DNA of 64,000 nt from Deltaproteobacteria bacterium (GTDB lineage Bacteria > Myxococcota_A > Polyangia > Polyangiales > Sandaracinaceae): positions 1 to 64,000 of the forward strand of contig JAFLCL010000002.1 of assembly GCA_017303575.1 (NCBI GenBank), written 5' to 3'. Below are positions 54,211 to 62,436 of the stretch, one piece after another (the stretch's first letter is position 1; the number at the start of each line of letters is the position of its first letter). The notes under the pieces were generated by a model. The model made no database searches. It was not told where the DNA came from and saw only the letters and a list, made by a program, of their open reading frames with translations. The position numbers were made by a program, and so were the translations under genes.

Positions 54211-55194
54211 ATGGCTCATCCCGTTGCTCGTGCCGCTGGCCGCTCCGCGCTCAGCACGCTGCTCGTGCTGGTGCTCGTGCCGGTCGTGCTCGCCGTCGTG
54301 CTCGGTGTCCCCGCGCTGCTCGTGCGGGTCCTGGGCCTCGAGGGTGACGCGCGCTTCGTTGCGTACCTGGTGGGGGCCCTGGCGCTCCTCTTCACCTTCG
54401 CGATCGGCGCGATCGGGTTCGCGTTCGCGCGTACGCGGGTGCTCGATCCGGGCTTCGCCACGATCGGGATGGTGGGTCACTCCGTGCTTCCCAACATTCG
54501 CCACTACACCGGTCAGCGAGAGGGCCGCGAGATGTTCGCGACGTACGCGCGTCGCGGCGGCATCCTCGATCTCGCGATCGTGCAGCCCACCGGCGCCACC
54601 GCGGCGTTCACGCGACAGCAGAGCGTCGGTCGCGTGCGCGAGCTGGTGGGGCTCTCCCCGCTCACGCCCTCGAGCGACCCGCAGCTCGCGGGGGTGATCA
54701 GTGCGGGCAGCGATGCCAGCTGGACGGCGTCGTTGCTCGCCGCGCCCGGCGTCGCGCCGGCCCTCGCCTCGCTGCTAGACGATCCGGGAGGTCGCGAGCT
54801 CCGCTGGGTCCTCGTCCGCCCCGGAAGCGTGCGGCTCACCTCTCGCTGGATTGACCCGAACGAAGCAGGCGCGCAGCTCGCGTCACAGGCTGCTTCGCTC
54901 GGAACGCTCGCGACGGCGTGCGCGCGGCTCGGCCCACCGGCCTCTCCGATCGAGGAGAACGCGATGGAGCGTCGCGCGCGAGAGAGCCCGATGGCGCTCG
55001 CGTTCGCGGTGGTCGGCTGTCTCCTGCTCGCGCTCGCGGGCCTCGGTGTCCTCGTGGGCGCGATCGTGTTCACCACCTCGCGCGCCACCCCGAGCGTGAC
55101 GCCCGCGCCTTCCGACCCGACGACGATCGATCCCGCACCGAGCGACCCAGGCCCGCGCGACCACGAGGGCCGTGGTCGCCGTCGCCGACGCTGA
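54211..55194 (+). CDS. Membrane protein, 327 aa, unknown
   Basis: Two N-terminal helices (about 12-36 and 42-67), a ~200-residue soluble region (SVGRVRELVGLSPLTPSSDPQLAGVISAGSDASWTASLLAAPGVAPALASLLDDPGGRELRWVLVRPGSVRLTSRW), and one more helix near 268-292. A Pro/Thr and basic tail follows. No known family. ATG 54211 begins the first hydrophobic segment; the ribosome site is weak. Ends flush against the VOC gene. Confidence 0.6.
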   Translation: MAHPVARAAGRSALSTLLVLVLVPVVLAVVLGVPALLVRVLGLEGDARFVAYLVGALALLFTFAIGAIGFAFARTRVLDPGFATIGMVGHSVLPNIRHYTGQREGREMFATYARRGGILDLAIVQPTGATAAFTRQQSVGRVRELVGLSPLTPSSDPQLAGVISAGSDASWTASLLAAPGVAPALASLLDDPGGRELRWVLVRPGSVRLTSRWIDPNEAGAQLASQAASLGTLATACARLGPPASPIEENAMERRARESPMALAFAVVGCLLLALAGLGVLVGAIVFTTSRATPSVTPAPSDPTTIDPAPSDPGPRDHEGRGRRRRR

Positions 55195-55596
55195 CTACTC
55201 GCCCTTCGACTCCTCGAACGGCAGCGGCTGCCAGAGCTCCACCTTGTTGCCCTCGAGATCGAGGATCCACGCGAAGTGTCCGTTCTCGTGGCTCTCGAGG
55301 GGCTTCACGATCGTCACGCCGTCCTTCTCCAGCTGCGTGAGCAGCGCGGCGAGATCGTCGACGCGGTAGTTGATCATGAAGCTCGCGTCGCTCGGACTGA
55401 ACCACTGGCTGTCGGCTGCTGCGACGTGCCACGCGGTCGCGCCGCCGTCGGGCGCCGCGCTGTCGGACCACTTCAGCGCAGCGCCGCCCCACGGCGCGAG
55501 CTCGAGCCCGAGGTGCTTCGCGTACCAAGCCGCGAGCGCCTTGTGATCGCCCTTGGACTTGAAGAAGACGCCACCAATTCCCGTGATCTTCGCCAT
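55195..55596 (-). CDS. Glyoxalase/VOC-family protein
   Basis: 133 aa, one vicinal-oxygen-chelate module: KITGIGGVFFKSKGDHKALAAWYAKHLGLELAPWG, FMINYRVDDLAALLTQLEKDGVTIV, and HFAWILDLEGNKVELWQP with the C-terminal Glu metal ligand. The usual first His ligand is not evident, so metal binding is uncertain. Likely a dimeric small-molecule-binding or lyase protein. Just before the tRNA on the host side of the attachment site. Confidence 0.87.
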   Translation of the reverse strand: MAKITGIGGVFFKSKGDHKALAAWYAKHLGLELAPWGGAALKWSDSAAPDGGATAWHVAAADSQWFSPSDASFMINYRVDDLAALLTQLEKDGVTIVKPLESHENGHFAWILDLEGNKVELWQPLPFEESKGE

Positions 55597-55757
55597 GCCC
55601 CGACGGTACTCGAAGCGCGTGGCATCGCGGTCGGCAACGTCGCCCTGCGTCCTCTGCCGACGCGGCCGGACCACGGGGGCACGGTCGTTCGTCGACGGCT
55701 CAGCGATCCCAGCCTTGACGTTTCGACGCGGTTCGCTAGAACGCGGCCCTCACTTAT

Positions 55758-55830
55758 TCCGGGATAGCTCAGTTGGTAGAGCGATCGGCTGTTAACCGGT
55801 TGGTCCCTGGTTCGAGTCCAGGTCCCGGAG
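55758..55830 (+). tRNA. tRNA-Asn (anticodon GTT)
   Basis: 73 bases. Acceptor TCCGGGA/TCCCGGA with discriminator G, D-arm GCTCAGTTGGTAGAGC, anticodon loop CTGTTAA, and T-arm TGGTTCGAGTCCA. No encoded CCA. The 3' part is the attachment site of the integrated element, and the integrase gene runs antisense through it. Confidence 0.97.
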
Positions 55831-57124
55831 CTAAAGAAAAACGGCCACTTACAGAGTCGGCCGAAAAAGCGTGAGTGGACCGGGGTGGACCCAGTGGCGA
55901 GAAGCCGGGTCCACCCCGCGTCTCTTTCATCGCCGCCGAGAGCGTGTCCATCGCGCGCCTCACGTAGCGCTCGGTGACGCGCTGATCCGAGTGCGCGAGC
56001 ATCGACTGGATCTCGTGCATCGACCACTTGCGGCCCCACGTGCCGAGCGCGAGATGCGTCGCTGTCGTGCCGCGCAGGTCGTGGAAGCGAACCTTCCGCT
56101 TCACTCCCGCGCGAGTCAGCGCTGACGGTCGCTCGTGCAGCTCGCGTGTGCCGTCCTCACGGAGCGCACCGGTGCGCCCGAGGTGTCGAGCCCATCCGAA
56201 GTCGTACGCCTTCGCGTAGCGCGACCGACCACCGTCGGCCGTGTTCGTGAACAGGTACTTCGCGCCCTTCGGCAGCGTCGCGAGGTGCGCGTCGAGCCAC
56301 GGGACGAGCCACGCCGGCACGGGGACGCGATGCCACTTCTCGGACTTCTGGATCCAGACGCGCACGTGCGGGCCGGGCTCGACGGCATCGAGCTGGATGT
56401 GCGCGACCTCGATCGCCTTGATGTCGTCGAGGCGCAACGCGAGGCCGATCGCGACCGCGAAGACCGTGCGGTCGAAGATGTCGATCGCCTCGCACGAGAG
56501 CAGCTTCTCGATCTCGTCCTCGCGGAGCCAGTCCTCGGAGAGATCCTTCGGACGCGGCCCACCAGGCGCGACGCACACGTCGTCGGCGGGGTTTGCTTCG
56601 ATCAGCTCCATCCGCATCGCCTCTTGGAGCGACCCGCGGACCAGCCTGAGCGCCTCGCGCTGCATCGCGGTCGAGAGAGGCTCGTTCGTCGGGCGCAGGA
56701 CCGTCTTCTTCGCCGAGCCTGAGCCCACGGTGATCGGCCGCACCTTCTTCCGGGCGCGAAGCCACAGCGCGAACTTCTCCACGTCGCGGATCCGGATCGT
56801 CGCGGGGTGCATCGAGGCAAGGCCCGAGGACGACACGTGCGTGCGCCACACGCTCCGCTCGCTCGACACGGACTTCACCACGGCGCGCTTCTTCGAGCCG
56901 TTGATCTCGCGCCCCGCGAGCCACGTCTTACCGAGGCGGTCGAGCGTGAGGCCCTCGGGGCTCGCGATGACGCCGGTCTCCAGATCGGCGTTCCACGCGT
57001 CCCGGTAGACGTCCGCGAGCGCTTCGGTCGCGTGCGTCGTGCCGATGGTCTTCTTCTTCCCGTCGACCTTCGCGCGCACCCGCCATCCGCCGTCGCACGG
57101 CTCTGTCCACGCCTGGCCCTTCAT
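55769..57124 (-). CDS. int: Tyrosine recombinase / phage integrase
   Basis: 451 aa. An N-terminal arm-binding-like region, a core-binding domain (about 60-180), and the catalytic domain with R231, H348-x2-R351 (HDLRG), H378 (LAHS) and Y387 (TERYV). The last ~20 residues (from 432: APGPGLEPGT...) are encoded by the antisense strand of tRNA-Asn, and the stop lies in the D-arm sequence. The ATG at 57124 overlaps the stop of the upstream gene (TGATG). It should catalyse integration into and excision from the tRNA gene. Confidence 0.95.
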   Translation of the reverse strand: MKGQAWTEPCDGGWRVRAKVDGKKKTIGTTHATEALADVYRDAWNADLETGVIASPEGLTLDRLGKTWLAGREINGSKKRAVVKSVSSERSVWRTHVSSSGLASMHPATIRIRDVEKFALWLRARKKVRPITVGSGSAKKTVLRPTNEPLSTAMQREALRLVRGSLQEAMRMELIEANPADDVCVAPGGPRPKDLSEDWLREDEIEKLLSCEAIDIFDRTVFAVAIGLALRLDDIKAIEVAHIQLDAVEPGPHVRVWIQKSEKWHRVPVPAWLVPWLDAHLATLPKGAKYLFTNTADGGRSRYAKAYDFGWARHLGRTGALREDGTRELHERPSALTRAGVKRKVRFHDLRGTTATHLALGTWGRKWSMHEIQSMLAHSDQRVTERYVRRAMDTLSAAMKETRGGPGFSPLGPPRSTHAFSADSVSGRFSLAPGPGLEPGTNRLTADRSTN

Positions 57125-57372
57125 CACGCGCCCTCCCGAACGATCATGCCGAGCCTGCGAGCGCTCTCGCGGACGACCTTCTGCGCGCGAGCGCGGTCCA
57201 GCTCGCTCACGTGGTGATCTCCGGGCGGTGCGGCAGGTGTTGCCTTCGCACGACGCGGAGTTCCGTGACTGCGCAGCGCGCTCGCGTGCTCGCGAAGCGC
57301 AGCGATCATCTCGCGTTCGTGAGTGACGAACGGGTCCGTCGATAGGTCGACGATGGACGGGAACCACTTCAT
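57124..57372 (-). CDS. Small early prophage protein, 82 aa
   Basis: A charged, helical protein (FPSIVDLSTDPFVTHEREMIAALREHASALR; ELDRARAQKVVRESARRLG). No family. Its ATG overlaps the stop of the upstream ribbon-helix-helix-like gene (ATGA) and its stop overlaps the integrase ATG, so all three are one operon. A role as excisionase or integrase accessory is possible from position only. Confidence 0.65.
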   Translation of the reverse strand: MKWFPSIVDLSTDPFVTHEREMIAALREHASALRSHGTPRRAKATPAAPPGDHHVSELDRARAQKVVRESARRLGMIVREGA

Positions 57373-57578
57373 GCCGACCTCCCCGCACGTTCCGCACGGC
57401 GCGCCATCCGTTCGAGACCGTCACGCGCGGCCTCCGCCATCGACTCCCCGAGCAGCTCCGCGGCTGCGAGGTACCGCGCGTGGTCGGCCTGCCTCATCCG
57501 CACGAGTACGGTCGCGCTACGCACCTCGTCTGGCGGAAGGGGCGGACGTCCGCCGAGGTTGATCGTCTTCTTTCCCAT
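57369..57578 (-). CDS. Ribbon-helix-helix-like small protein
   Basis: 69 aa. A Lys/Gly-rich start (MGKKTINLGGRPPLPPDEV), a predicted strand (RSATVLVRMR) and two helices (ADHARYLAAAELLGESMAEAARDGLERMARRAERAG), the pattern of CopG/Arc-type DNA-binding dimers. First gene of the integrase operon, so possibly its regulator. The ATG at 57578 lies about 9 bases after a -10-like TATACT and has no ribosome site, implying a leaderless message. Confidence 0.6.
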   Translation of the reverse strand: MGKKTINLGGRPPLPPDEVRSATVLVRMRQADHARYLAAAELLGESMAEAARDGLERMARRAERAGRSA

Positions 57579-57587
57579 CGTCGTTGA

Positions 57588-57615
57588 AGTATATCGGTAA
57601 ACATCCGCTCCACAA
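57588..57615 (-). promoter_or_regulatory. Sigma-70-type promoter for the integrase operon
   Basis: Minus strand TTGTGG, 16 bases, TATACT, in an AT-richer patch rare in this DNA. Transcription would begin within 0-3 bases of the ATG at 57578. Confidence 0.5.
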
Positions 57616-57789
57616 CCGTGCGATGACGCGGGCTCGCCGAACGGGCGGGGTCGACCCGCACGCATGCCCACCGTTCGCGCGCACGCACGCCACGCCTTGC
57701 TGAACGGCCGTCTGGGGGTGGAACGATGGACGCCTCCATGGGGTTCACTCCGCGTCCGGCCGGCCGCTTGCAGGAGAACCGCCACCATC

Positions 57790-58635
57790 ATGCTACGGTC
57801 CCTTCCCATGCTCAGCATCCCCTGGGGGAGCATCTTCTCTCGCATCGGAATCGGCCGCAGCACAGCCGACGACCGCGCGCGTCCAGTCGCACTGGAGCCG
57901 CCACCGCTGGCGAACGCTGATCGCGCGCAGCTTGAGGCGATGACCGAGAGGCTGAGCGGCATGCTGGCCGCGCGTGTTCTCGATGCGGACAGCGAGGAGA
58001 GCGCCCTCGCGGAGATCGATGCGGTGCTGCGCGCGGGCGGCATCGCGCAGTACATGCGCCCGGTGCTCGCGATTGCTTCACGCAGCGAGGGGTTCGCCGC
58101 GCTCGTCGAGCAGGCTCAGACACCCCCGGACATGTCTCACATCTCCCCTGAGGCGGCGCGCCTCGCGCTCGAAGCGTGGGAACTGCAGCGCCACAGCGCC
58201 GGACTCTTCTTCGAGGACCTCCGCGAGATGGCGAAGGACGCTGAGTTCGACGCGTTCTTGATGGAGCATCGACGCGACCCGATGGCTTTCCTGCATGAGC
58301 TTCCGGTTGAGATTGCGGAACTTGCCCTCGCCAGTGAGCGCGGGCGCGCAGCCGGCTTCACGCTCTACGCGCGGGGGCTCGCGTGGTTCGAGGTCCCGCT
58401 GTCGCGCGACCTGATGCTGGCACGCCTCTACTGGCAAGGCGCCTGGGCCGAAGCGCGGCTCTTCGCATCGCTGCTTCCTGACGAGTTTCCGACGTCGATG
58501 GTCCCGACTGCGGATCGCCTCGACCTGGTCGCGATTCGCGACGCGCATCGCGCGGCCGAGGCGCGCGCCGAAGCGCTGTTCGCCGAGGCGGAGGCTAGTG
58601 GGCTGGACGTCTACGAGCCGACCACCGATGCGTGA
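57790..58635 (+). CDS. Prophage hypothetical protein, 281 aa
   Basis: A largely helical soluble protein (LEAMTERLSGMLAARVLDADSEESALAEIDAVL, AARLALEAWELQRHSAGLFFEDLREMAKDAEFDAFLMEHRRDPMAFLHELPVEIAELALASERG, RDLMLARLYWQGAWAEARLFASLLPDEF). I do not recognise it. ATG 57790 and ATG 57808 are both possible; AGGAG is 13 bases before the first. Overlaps the next start by 8 bases. Confidence 0.6.
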   Translation: MLRSLPMLSIPWGSIFSRIGIGRSTADDRARPVALEPPPLANADRAQLEAMTERLSGMLAARVLDADSEESALAEIDAVLRAGGIAQYMRPVLAIASRSEGFAALVEQAQTPPDMSHISPEAARLALEAWELQRHSAGLFFEDLREMAKDAEFDAFLMEHRRDPMAFLHELPVEIAELALASERGRAAGFTLYARGLAWFEVPLSRDLMLARLYWQGAWAEARLFASLLPDEFPTSMVPTADRLDLVAIRDAHRAAEARAEALFAEAEASGLDVYEPTTDA

Positions 58636-58939
58636 GCAGGACGCCGGCTGGGTCACGCATCGTTCGGACGGCGACCCCTCCGAGGTGCTTGAGCATCCCG
58701 GAGTCGTCGTGCGCGTGATAAGCGACGGGCGAGGCATCGTCGCTCAGGGCACCGGCACAGAGCGTGACGAGCGCCACGTTCGGGTGGACCCTGCATCACC
58801 GGACGGACGGGCGCTGCGCCTCTCAAAGCCGACGTTCTTCTACACCAAGCCGCTCGTCGTCCGCCCGGAGTCGTTTCGAGCCACCGTCGTCTGCCCGCCC
58901 GACTTGTTCATCGCGCTCCGCAGGCTGGTGGGCTTCTAG
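58628..58939 (+). CDS. Prophage hypothetical protein, 103 aa
   Basis: Small, beta-rich in appearance (VLEHPGVVVRVISDGRGIVAQGTG, RATVVCPPDLFIALRRL). Unknown family. The ATG lies inside the end of the previous gene, so they are translationally coupled. Confidence 0.55.
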   Translation: MREQDAGWVTHRSDGDPSEVLEHPGVVVRVISDGRGIVAQGTGTERDERHVRVDPASPDGRALRLSKPTFFYTKPLVVRPESFRATVVCPPDLFIALRRLVGF

Positions 58940-58961
58940 TCCGGCAATCGATTGCAAGAAC

Positions 58962-59771
58962 CTACCGAGCTCGACCACGCACGAGCCCGGCGCCAGCGAA
59001 CGCTCCGCGGGCATCGAGCACGACGTCGAGCGGCTCCGTCGTCGACTCGCGCGGGAGCTGGAAGATCACCTCTCGCCGCACCCAGACGCCCGGCATCATC
59101 TGATCGCCGCCTCGCTCGATCCGCATGCCGCTCAAGAGCGCGTGCCGCATCGCTTCCTCGTCCGGCGTGAAGCGTCGTCCCTGAGCATCGCGCAGCGCGA
59201 CGACGACGCTCCCCATCGAGCTCTCGACGTTGTCGGAGTCGTTGCGCTCGCGGAACTCGACGACGACGTACGTGGCGCCCTCCGACGCGGTCACGCTGAT
59301 GAAGCTGTTGCCGATGCGTCGCCGGAGCCGAAGCCGATCGAAGCTGTACGAGTAGTCCGACCCCATGACGAACTCGTCGCCCAGGTCATGAGCCGTCTCC
59401 GCGGCCTCGGCCACCGGCGTCGTCTCCGGCGGCTCGGGTGGAGCCGTCGGTGGAGGTGCCGCTGCCTGAGCAGCAGTCGCCGCTGCAGCTCGCGCCTCGG
59501 CCTCTGCGACGCGTGCGCGATCTTCCGCCGCGATGACCTCGGGCGAGACGCACTCGTGGTCGGACGCGAGCGACGGCAGCCCTCCCTCGCGCAGTCGGAA
59601 GACACGCGGCGGGAGACACGCAGCACGATCTGCATCGAGCCTCGCCCGTTCCTGCGCCCGGTACTCGTCTCCGCTCGGCGCGGTCAGCATCGTCATGCAG
59701 CAGCACGAGCACGGCGCGAGGACGACAAGGGCAGCGAAGCTGGCGAGGAGGAGCTTGTTCCGCGTGGTCAC
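58962..59771 (-). CDS. Prophage-encoded exported protein with DUF4352-like domain
   Basis: 269 aa. An N-terminal signal (1-20) ends in a cysteine cluster (APCSCCC), possibly a lipoprotein. An Ala/Pro/Glu-rich linker leads to a C-terminal beta-sandwich domain (SYSFDRLRLRRRIGNSFISVTASEGATYVVVEFRERNDSD, SSMGSVVVALRDAQGRRFTPDEEAMRHAL, REVIFQLPRESTTEPLDVVLDA), matching DUF4352-type. Located in the periplasm or outer face. It could be a lysogenic-conversion or exclusion factor. Divergent from the XRE gene across a palindrome. Confidence 0.7.
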   Translation of the reverse strand: MTTRNKLLLASFAALVVLAPCSCCCMTMLTAPSGDEYRAQERARLDADRAACLPPRVFRLREGGLPSLASDHECVSPEVIAAEDRARVAEAEARAAAATAAQAAAPPPTAPPEPPETTPVAEAAETAHDLGDEFVMGSDYSYSFDRLRLRRRIGNSFISVTASEGATYVVVEFRERNDSDNVESSMGSVVVALRDAQGRRFTPDEEAMRHALLSGMRIERGGDQMMPGVWVRREVIFQLPRESTTEPLDVVLDARGAFAGAGLVRGRAR

Positions 59772-59788
59772 GACGCAAGGATAGGAGA

Positions 59789-59806
59789 GGTTCGGGATCC
59801 CGAACC
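59789..59806. promoter_or_regulatory. Perfect 18-bp palindrome, likely XRE operator
   Basis: GGTTCGGGA-TCCCGAACC in the 71-base divergent spacer between the exported protein gene and the XRE gene. Probably the binding site of the adjacent repressor. Confidence 0.6.
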
Positions 59807-59842
59807 AGCCCCCCTAGCTCGACCGATAGCGTCGCCGCCCTC

Positions 59843-60193
59843 ATGGCGCGGCCCCGGTCACCGAGCCCGAAGCACCGCACGACGCCCGATCCCCTCGCGG
59901 CGAAGATCGGCGCTCGCATCCGTGAGCTGCGGCAGGAGTCGAAGGTCTCGTTCGACGCCTTCGTCGAGGAGCTGGGAGCCGGACGCGGCTACGTGTCGGA
60001 GCTCGAACGCGGCCTCGTCATCCCGAGCGTGACGATCCTCGCGCGCGTCGCCGACATCCTCGACGTGACGATGGGCGACCTCGTGCTGCTTGGCGACTCG
60101 CCGCGCGAACAAGTGTTCGAAGCGACGCGTGCGATGCCGGTCGCCGTCGTGCGTCGGCTGGCTCGCGATCTCGGCAAGGCCGACGCGACCTGA
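59843..60193 (+). CDS. XRE-family transcriptional regulator
   Basis: 116 aa. HTH from about 20 to 78 (AAKIGARIRELRQESKVSFDAFVEELGAGRGYVSELERGLVIPSVTILARVADILDVTMGDLVLL). A short basic N-terminus and a C-terminal helix follow. No peptidase domain, so it is a small Cro/C1-like repressor rather than a LexA-type one. It should bind the palindrome just upstream and control the divergent gene and itself. Confidence 0.88.
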   Translation: MARPRSPSPKHRTTPDPLAAKIGARIRELRQESKVSFDAFVEELGAGRGYVSELERGLVIPSVTILARVADILDVTMGDLVLLGDSPREQVFEATRAMPVAVVRRLARDLGKADAT

Positions 60194-60310
60194 CCTCCTC
60201 GTTGGCGGTCCTCCTGCACGTGTACATGTCCTTGCCTCGGAGCGCACGGGGCTCTCCGGCTAAGCAAGCAACGGATGCTGGCTCCGGGGACACCACGCTA
60301 CCCTTCTGAG

Positions 60311-60814
60311 ATGGGTCGGCACACACGCCTCGACGCAGACGCTCCAGAGCCGAACGTCGTCGGTCACTTCACGCCTTGGTTCCGATGGTCAGATCGGCTG
60401 ACGATGCCGGACGGCCACGGCGGGCTGGTTCACGAGTACGGTGGGGTCTACATCCTCGCGCACTTCGCAAGCACCGCGCCCTCGGGCTCAGCCGACTTCC
60501 TGGACGACGCCGTGGTGTATGTCGGCGAGGGCGCTTCCCTGAAGCGCAGGTGGTACGACTTCGAGCGCTCGGCCAACCTCGGTTTGCCCGGGCACTCCGG
60601 GGGACACTCCCATCGAGCGTGGGCTGCGGAGTCCGGCGCGACCTGGCAAACCCTGCACGTCGCTTCCTATCCGATCTGGTTCGAGAGCGAGGGCGCGACG
60701 GACGCACCTGCGTCACTGGCTCGGCGCTTCCGGCTTCACGTCGAGCAGCTACTTCTCTGGAAGCTCGCCGCACACCGGCGGGGCAAGACCCTGCACCTGT
60801 TAAACGTGAAGTAG
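60311..60814 (+). CDS. GIY-YIG-like protein
   Basis: 167 aa. GVYILAHF (45-52) and VVYVGEGASLKRRW (68-81) match the GIY...YIG...R core. The later His of the SGGHSHR region and a C-terminal Glu and Asn (HVEQLL..., LLNVK) fit the remaining catalytic positions. GIY-YIG nucleases cut DNA. A complete but short phage version; target unknown. No HTH or extra DNA-binding domain. Start at ATG 60311. Confidence 0.65.
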   Translation: MGRHTRLDADAPEPNVVGHFTPWFRWSDRLTMPDGHGGLVHEYGGVYILAHFASTAPSGSADFLDDAVVYVGEGASLKRRWYDFERSANLGLPGHSGGHSHRAWAAESGATWQTLHVASYPIWFESEGATDAPASLARRFRLHVEQLLLWKLAAHRRGKTLHLLNVK

Positions 60815-60891
60815 TGCTTCGGGGCTTTAGTGCAGGTGTGTCGTCTCCCCCAAGTCGTCCGTCGGATTCATAGTTCCCTCCATCTTTCGCC

Positions 60892-60905
60892 GTGACTGTG
60901 GTCAC
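60892..60905. promoter_or_regulatory. Inverted repeat before the H1-like gene
   Basis: GTGAC-TGTG-GTCAC, 39-52 bases ahead of ATG 60944; possible operator. Confidence 0.3.
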
Positions 60906-60943
60906 CGTTGACGTCGGAGTGCACCTGCGCGACAAGGCGCCCG

Positions 60944-61375
60944 ATGAACATCACTCCCGAGATCGAACGCCGCATCGCTTCCTTCGTCGCTGACCTCGAC
61001 GGCCTCGTCCGCACCGCTGCCCTCGAAGCAGTGCGGGCCGCGCTTGGCGGCAAGGCTCCCGTCGCGAAGGCGCCCGCGGCAGCCACCACGAAGGCTCCGA
61101 AGGCGGCGCCGGCCGTGAAGTCCGCAAGCACCAAGGCGTCGGCGCCGAAGGCTCAGCGTAAGGGCGGGAAGCGCGATCCCCAGGACCTCGCTAAGCTCGT
61201 CGACGCGGTCGCCGCACACATCGCGAAGAACTCGGGTCAGGGCGTCGAGACGATCGCCAAGTACCTGGGCGTGTCGACGAAGGAGCTGGCGCTTCCGATC
61301 ATCAAGCTCCTCGACGCCAAGAAGATCACCCGCAAGGGTCAACGTCGCGGCACGCGCTACTTCCTCGCGAAATAG
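60944..61375 (+). CDS. Histone-H1-like DNA-binding protein (prophage copy)
   Basis: 143 aa. Same architecture as the host protein at 21074: an N-terminal helix (EIERRIASFVADLDGLVRTAALEAVRAALGG), an Ala/Lys/Pro-rich middle (48-72), KGGKRDP, then a winged-helix-like C-terminus (LAKLVDAVAAHIAKNSGQGVETIAKYLGVSTKELALPIIKLLDAKKITRKGQRRGTRYF). The end sections are nearly identical and the linker differs. It may let the phage alter host DNA packing or gene control. Its stop is immediately followed by the DUF4238 stop. Confidence 0.75.
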   Translation: MNITPEIERRIASFVADLDGLVRTAALEAVRAALGGKAPVAKAPAAATTKAPKAAPAVKSASTKASAPKAQRKGGKRDPQDLAKLVDAVAAHIAKNSGQGVETIAKYLGVSTKELALPIIKLLDAKKITRKGQRRGTRYFLAK

Positions 61376-62419
61376 TCAGCCGCGCGGCGGCGTGCGACCC
61401 GGCAGGGGGCTGGTTGCGAACGGCGCGTCGTCCGGATGGTGGAAGACCCAGCGATCCGCGGAGTGGGCGATGCTCTTGTTCAGAGCCGCCACCTGCTCGG
61501 CCGAGACATCCACGACGCCTTCCTTGTGGTCCTGCGCCGGATGCCGCATCGCCAACGCGCAGTAGCGATCTACTGGATACAGGATGACGTCCGCTGTCGC
61601 CAACCCCACTCCGACGCCCGTCCGGCGGGTCTCAGGCGCCTGGTACAAGACGATGGGACGATCGCAGGTCACGAAGGGACTCCGCGACCGAAGGATGGTC
61701 CAACGGCGCATGAAGAAGTAGCGAACGAACTCCTCTGCGGACTGGAACATGTTCCTGACGACCGACCCACGGTCGGGAACCACCCGCATGTTGTGATCGA
61801 CGCGAGCGAGAGCCTGACGCGCCTCCGCCACCGCCTCCGCAGTCGGTTCGTCTCCCATGTCCTTGACGAGCGCGCTGAGCGCCTCGTCATTGGCGGCGTA
61901 CACGTGAGCCGCCATCAGCGTGATCCGTGTGAGGATCTGCTCGCTGAAGCGCACCGAGTCGGGTCCGCGAACAAACTGGAGCGCCATGAACGCCGAAAGA
62001 TGGAAGCGGTCGATCTCATCTAGCAGCGACCGCTTTTGGCGATCAAGCGCTCGAAACGCAGGGCCGGCGGCCGTCTCGAAGACCCCCATCAGGTGCTCGC
62101 CGTCGTAGTCGTGCGCCGGGTCGGCGGCCTTCATCCTGTAGAAGTCCACCTCGGCCGCGACGTCTCGAACTCCCGCAGTCCGGCCGGTCGACTCAGAAGA
62201 AGTCCGGTCGATGACGTGTACGCGCGGCGTGGCTTTCGACGAAGACCGCTTGCCGAAGCGCTCCAAGTACATGACCGGCACGTAGTGATGGCGCCTGGCT
62301 GGGTTCTTGTGCGTGGGAGGCGGTCGCTTCGCTAGCTTCCGCTCCAGCTCCCGGAGCCACACGTCGAGGCGAGGATCCCAGTCGGGGGTCTCTGGCCTAC
62401 TGTCCGGATCCGGCTGCAC
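61376..62419 (-). CDS. DUF4238 protein (cargo at the end of the late operon)
   Basis: 347 aa from a GTG at 62419. The DUF4238 signature HHYVPVMYLERFG lies near 45-57; the middle contains ALQFVRGPDSVRF and the later SPFVTCDRPIVLYQ matches the family's 'TSDNPV' region. Function unknown; the family often occurs in mobile elements. It has no signal peptide. It lies 17 bases after the holin-like gene and converges without a gap on the H1-like gene. Confidence 0.75.
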   Translation of the reverse strand: MQPDPDSRPETPDWDPRLDVWLRELERKLAKRPPPTHKNPARRHHYVPVMYLERFGKRSSSKATPRVHVIDRTSSESTGRTAGVRDVAAEVDFYRMKAADPAHDYDGEHLMGVFETAAGPAFRALDRQKRSLLDEIDRFHLSAFMALQFVRGPDSVRFSEQILTRITLMAAHVYAANDEALSALVKDMGDEPTAEAVAEARQALARVDHNMRVVPDRGSVVRNMFQSAEEFVRYFFMRRWTILRSRSPFVTCDRPIVLYQAPETRRTGVGVGLATADVILYPVDRYCALAMRHPAQDHKEGVVDVSAEQVAALNKSIAHSADRWVFHHPDDAPFATSPLPGRTPPRG

Positions 62420-62436
62420 GCGTCCACGATACCAGA

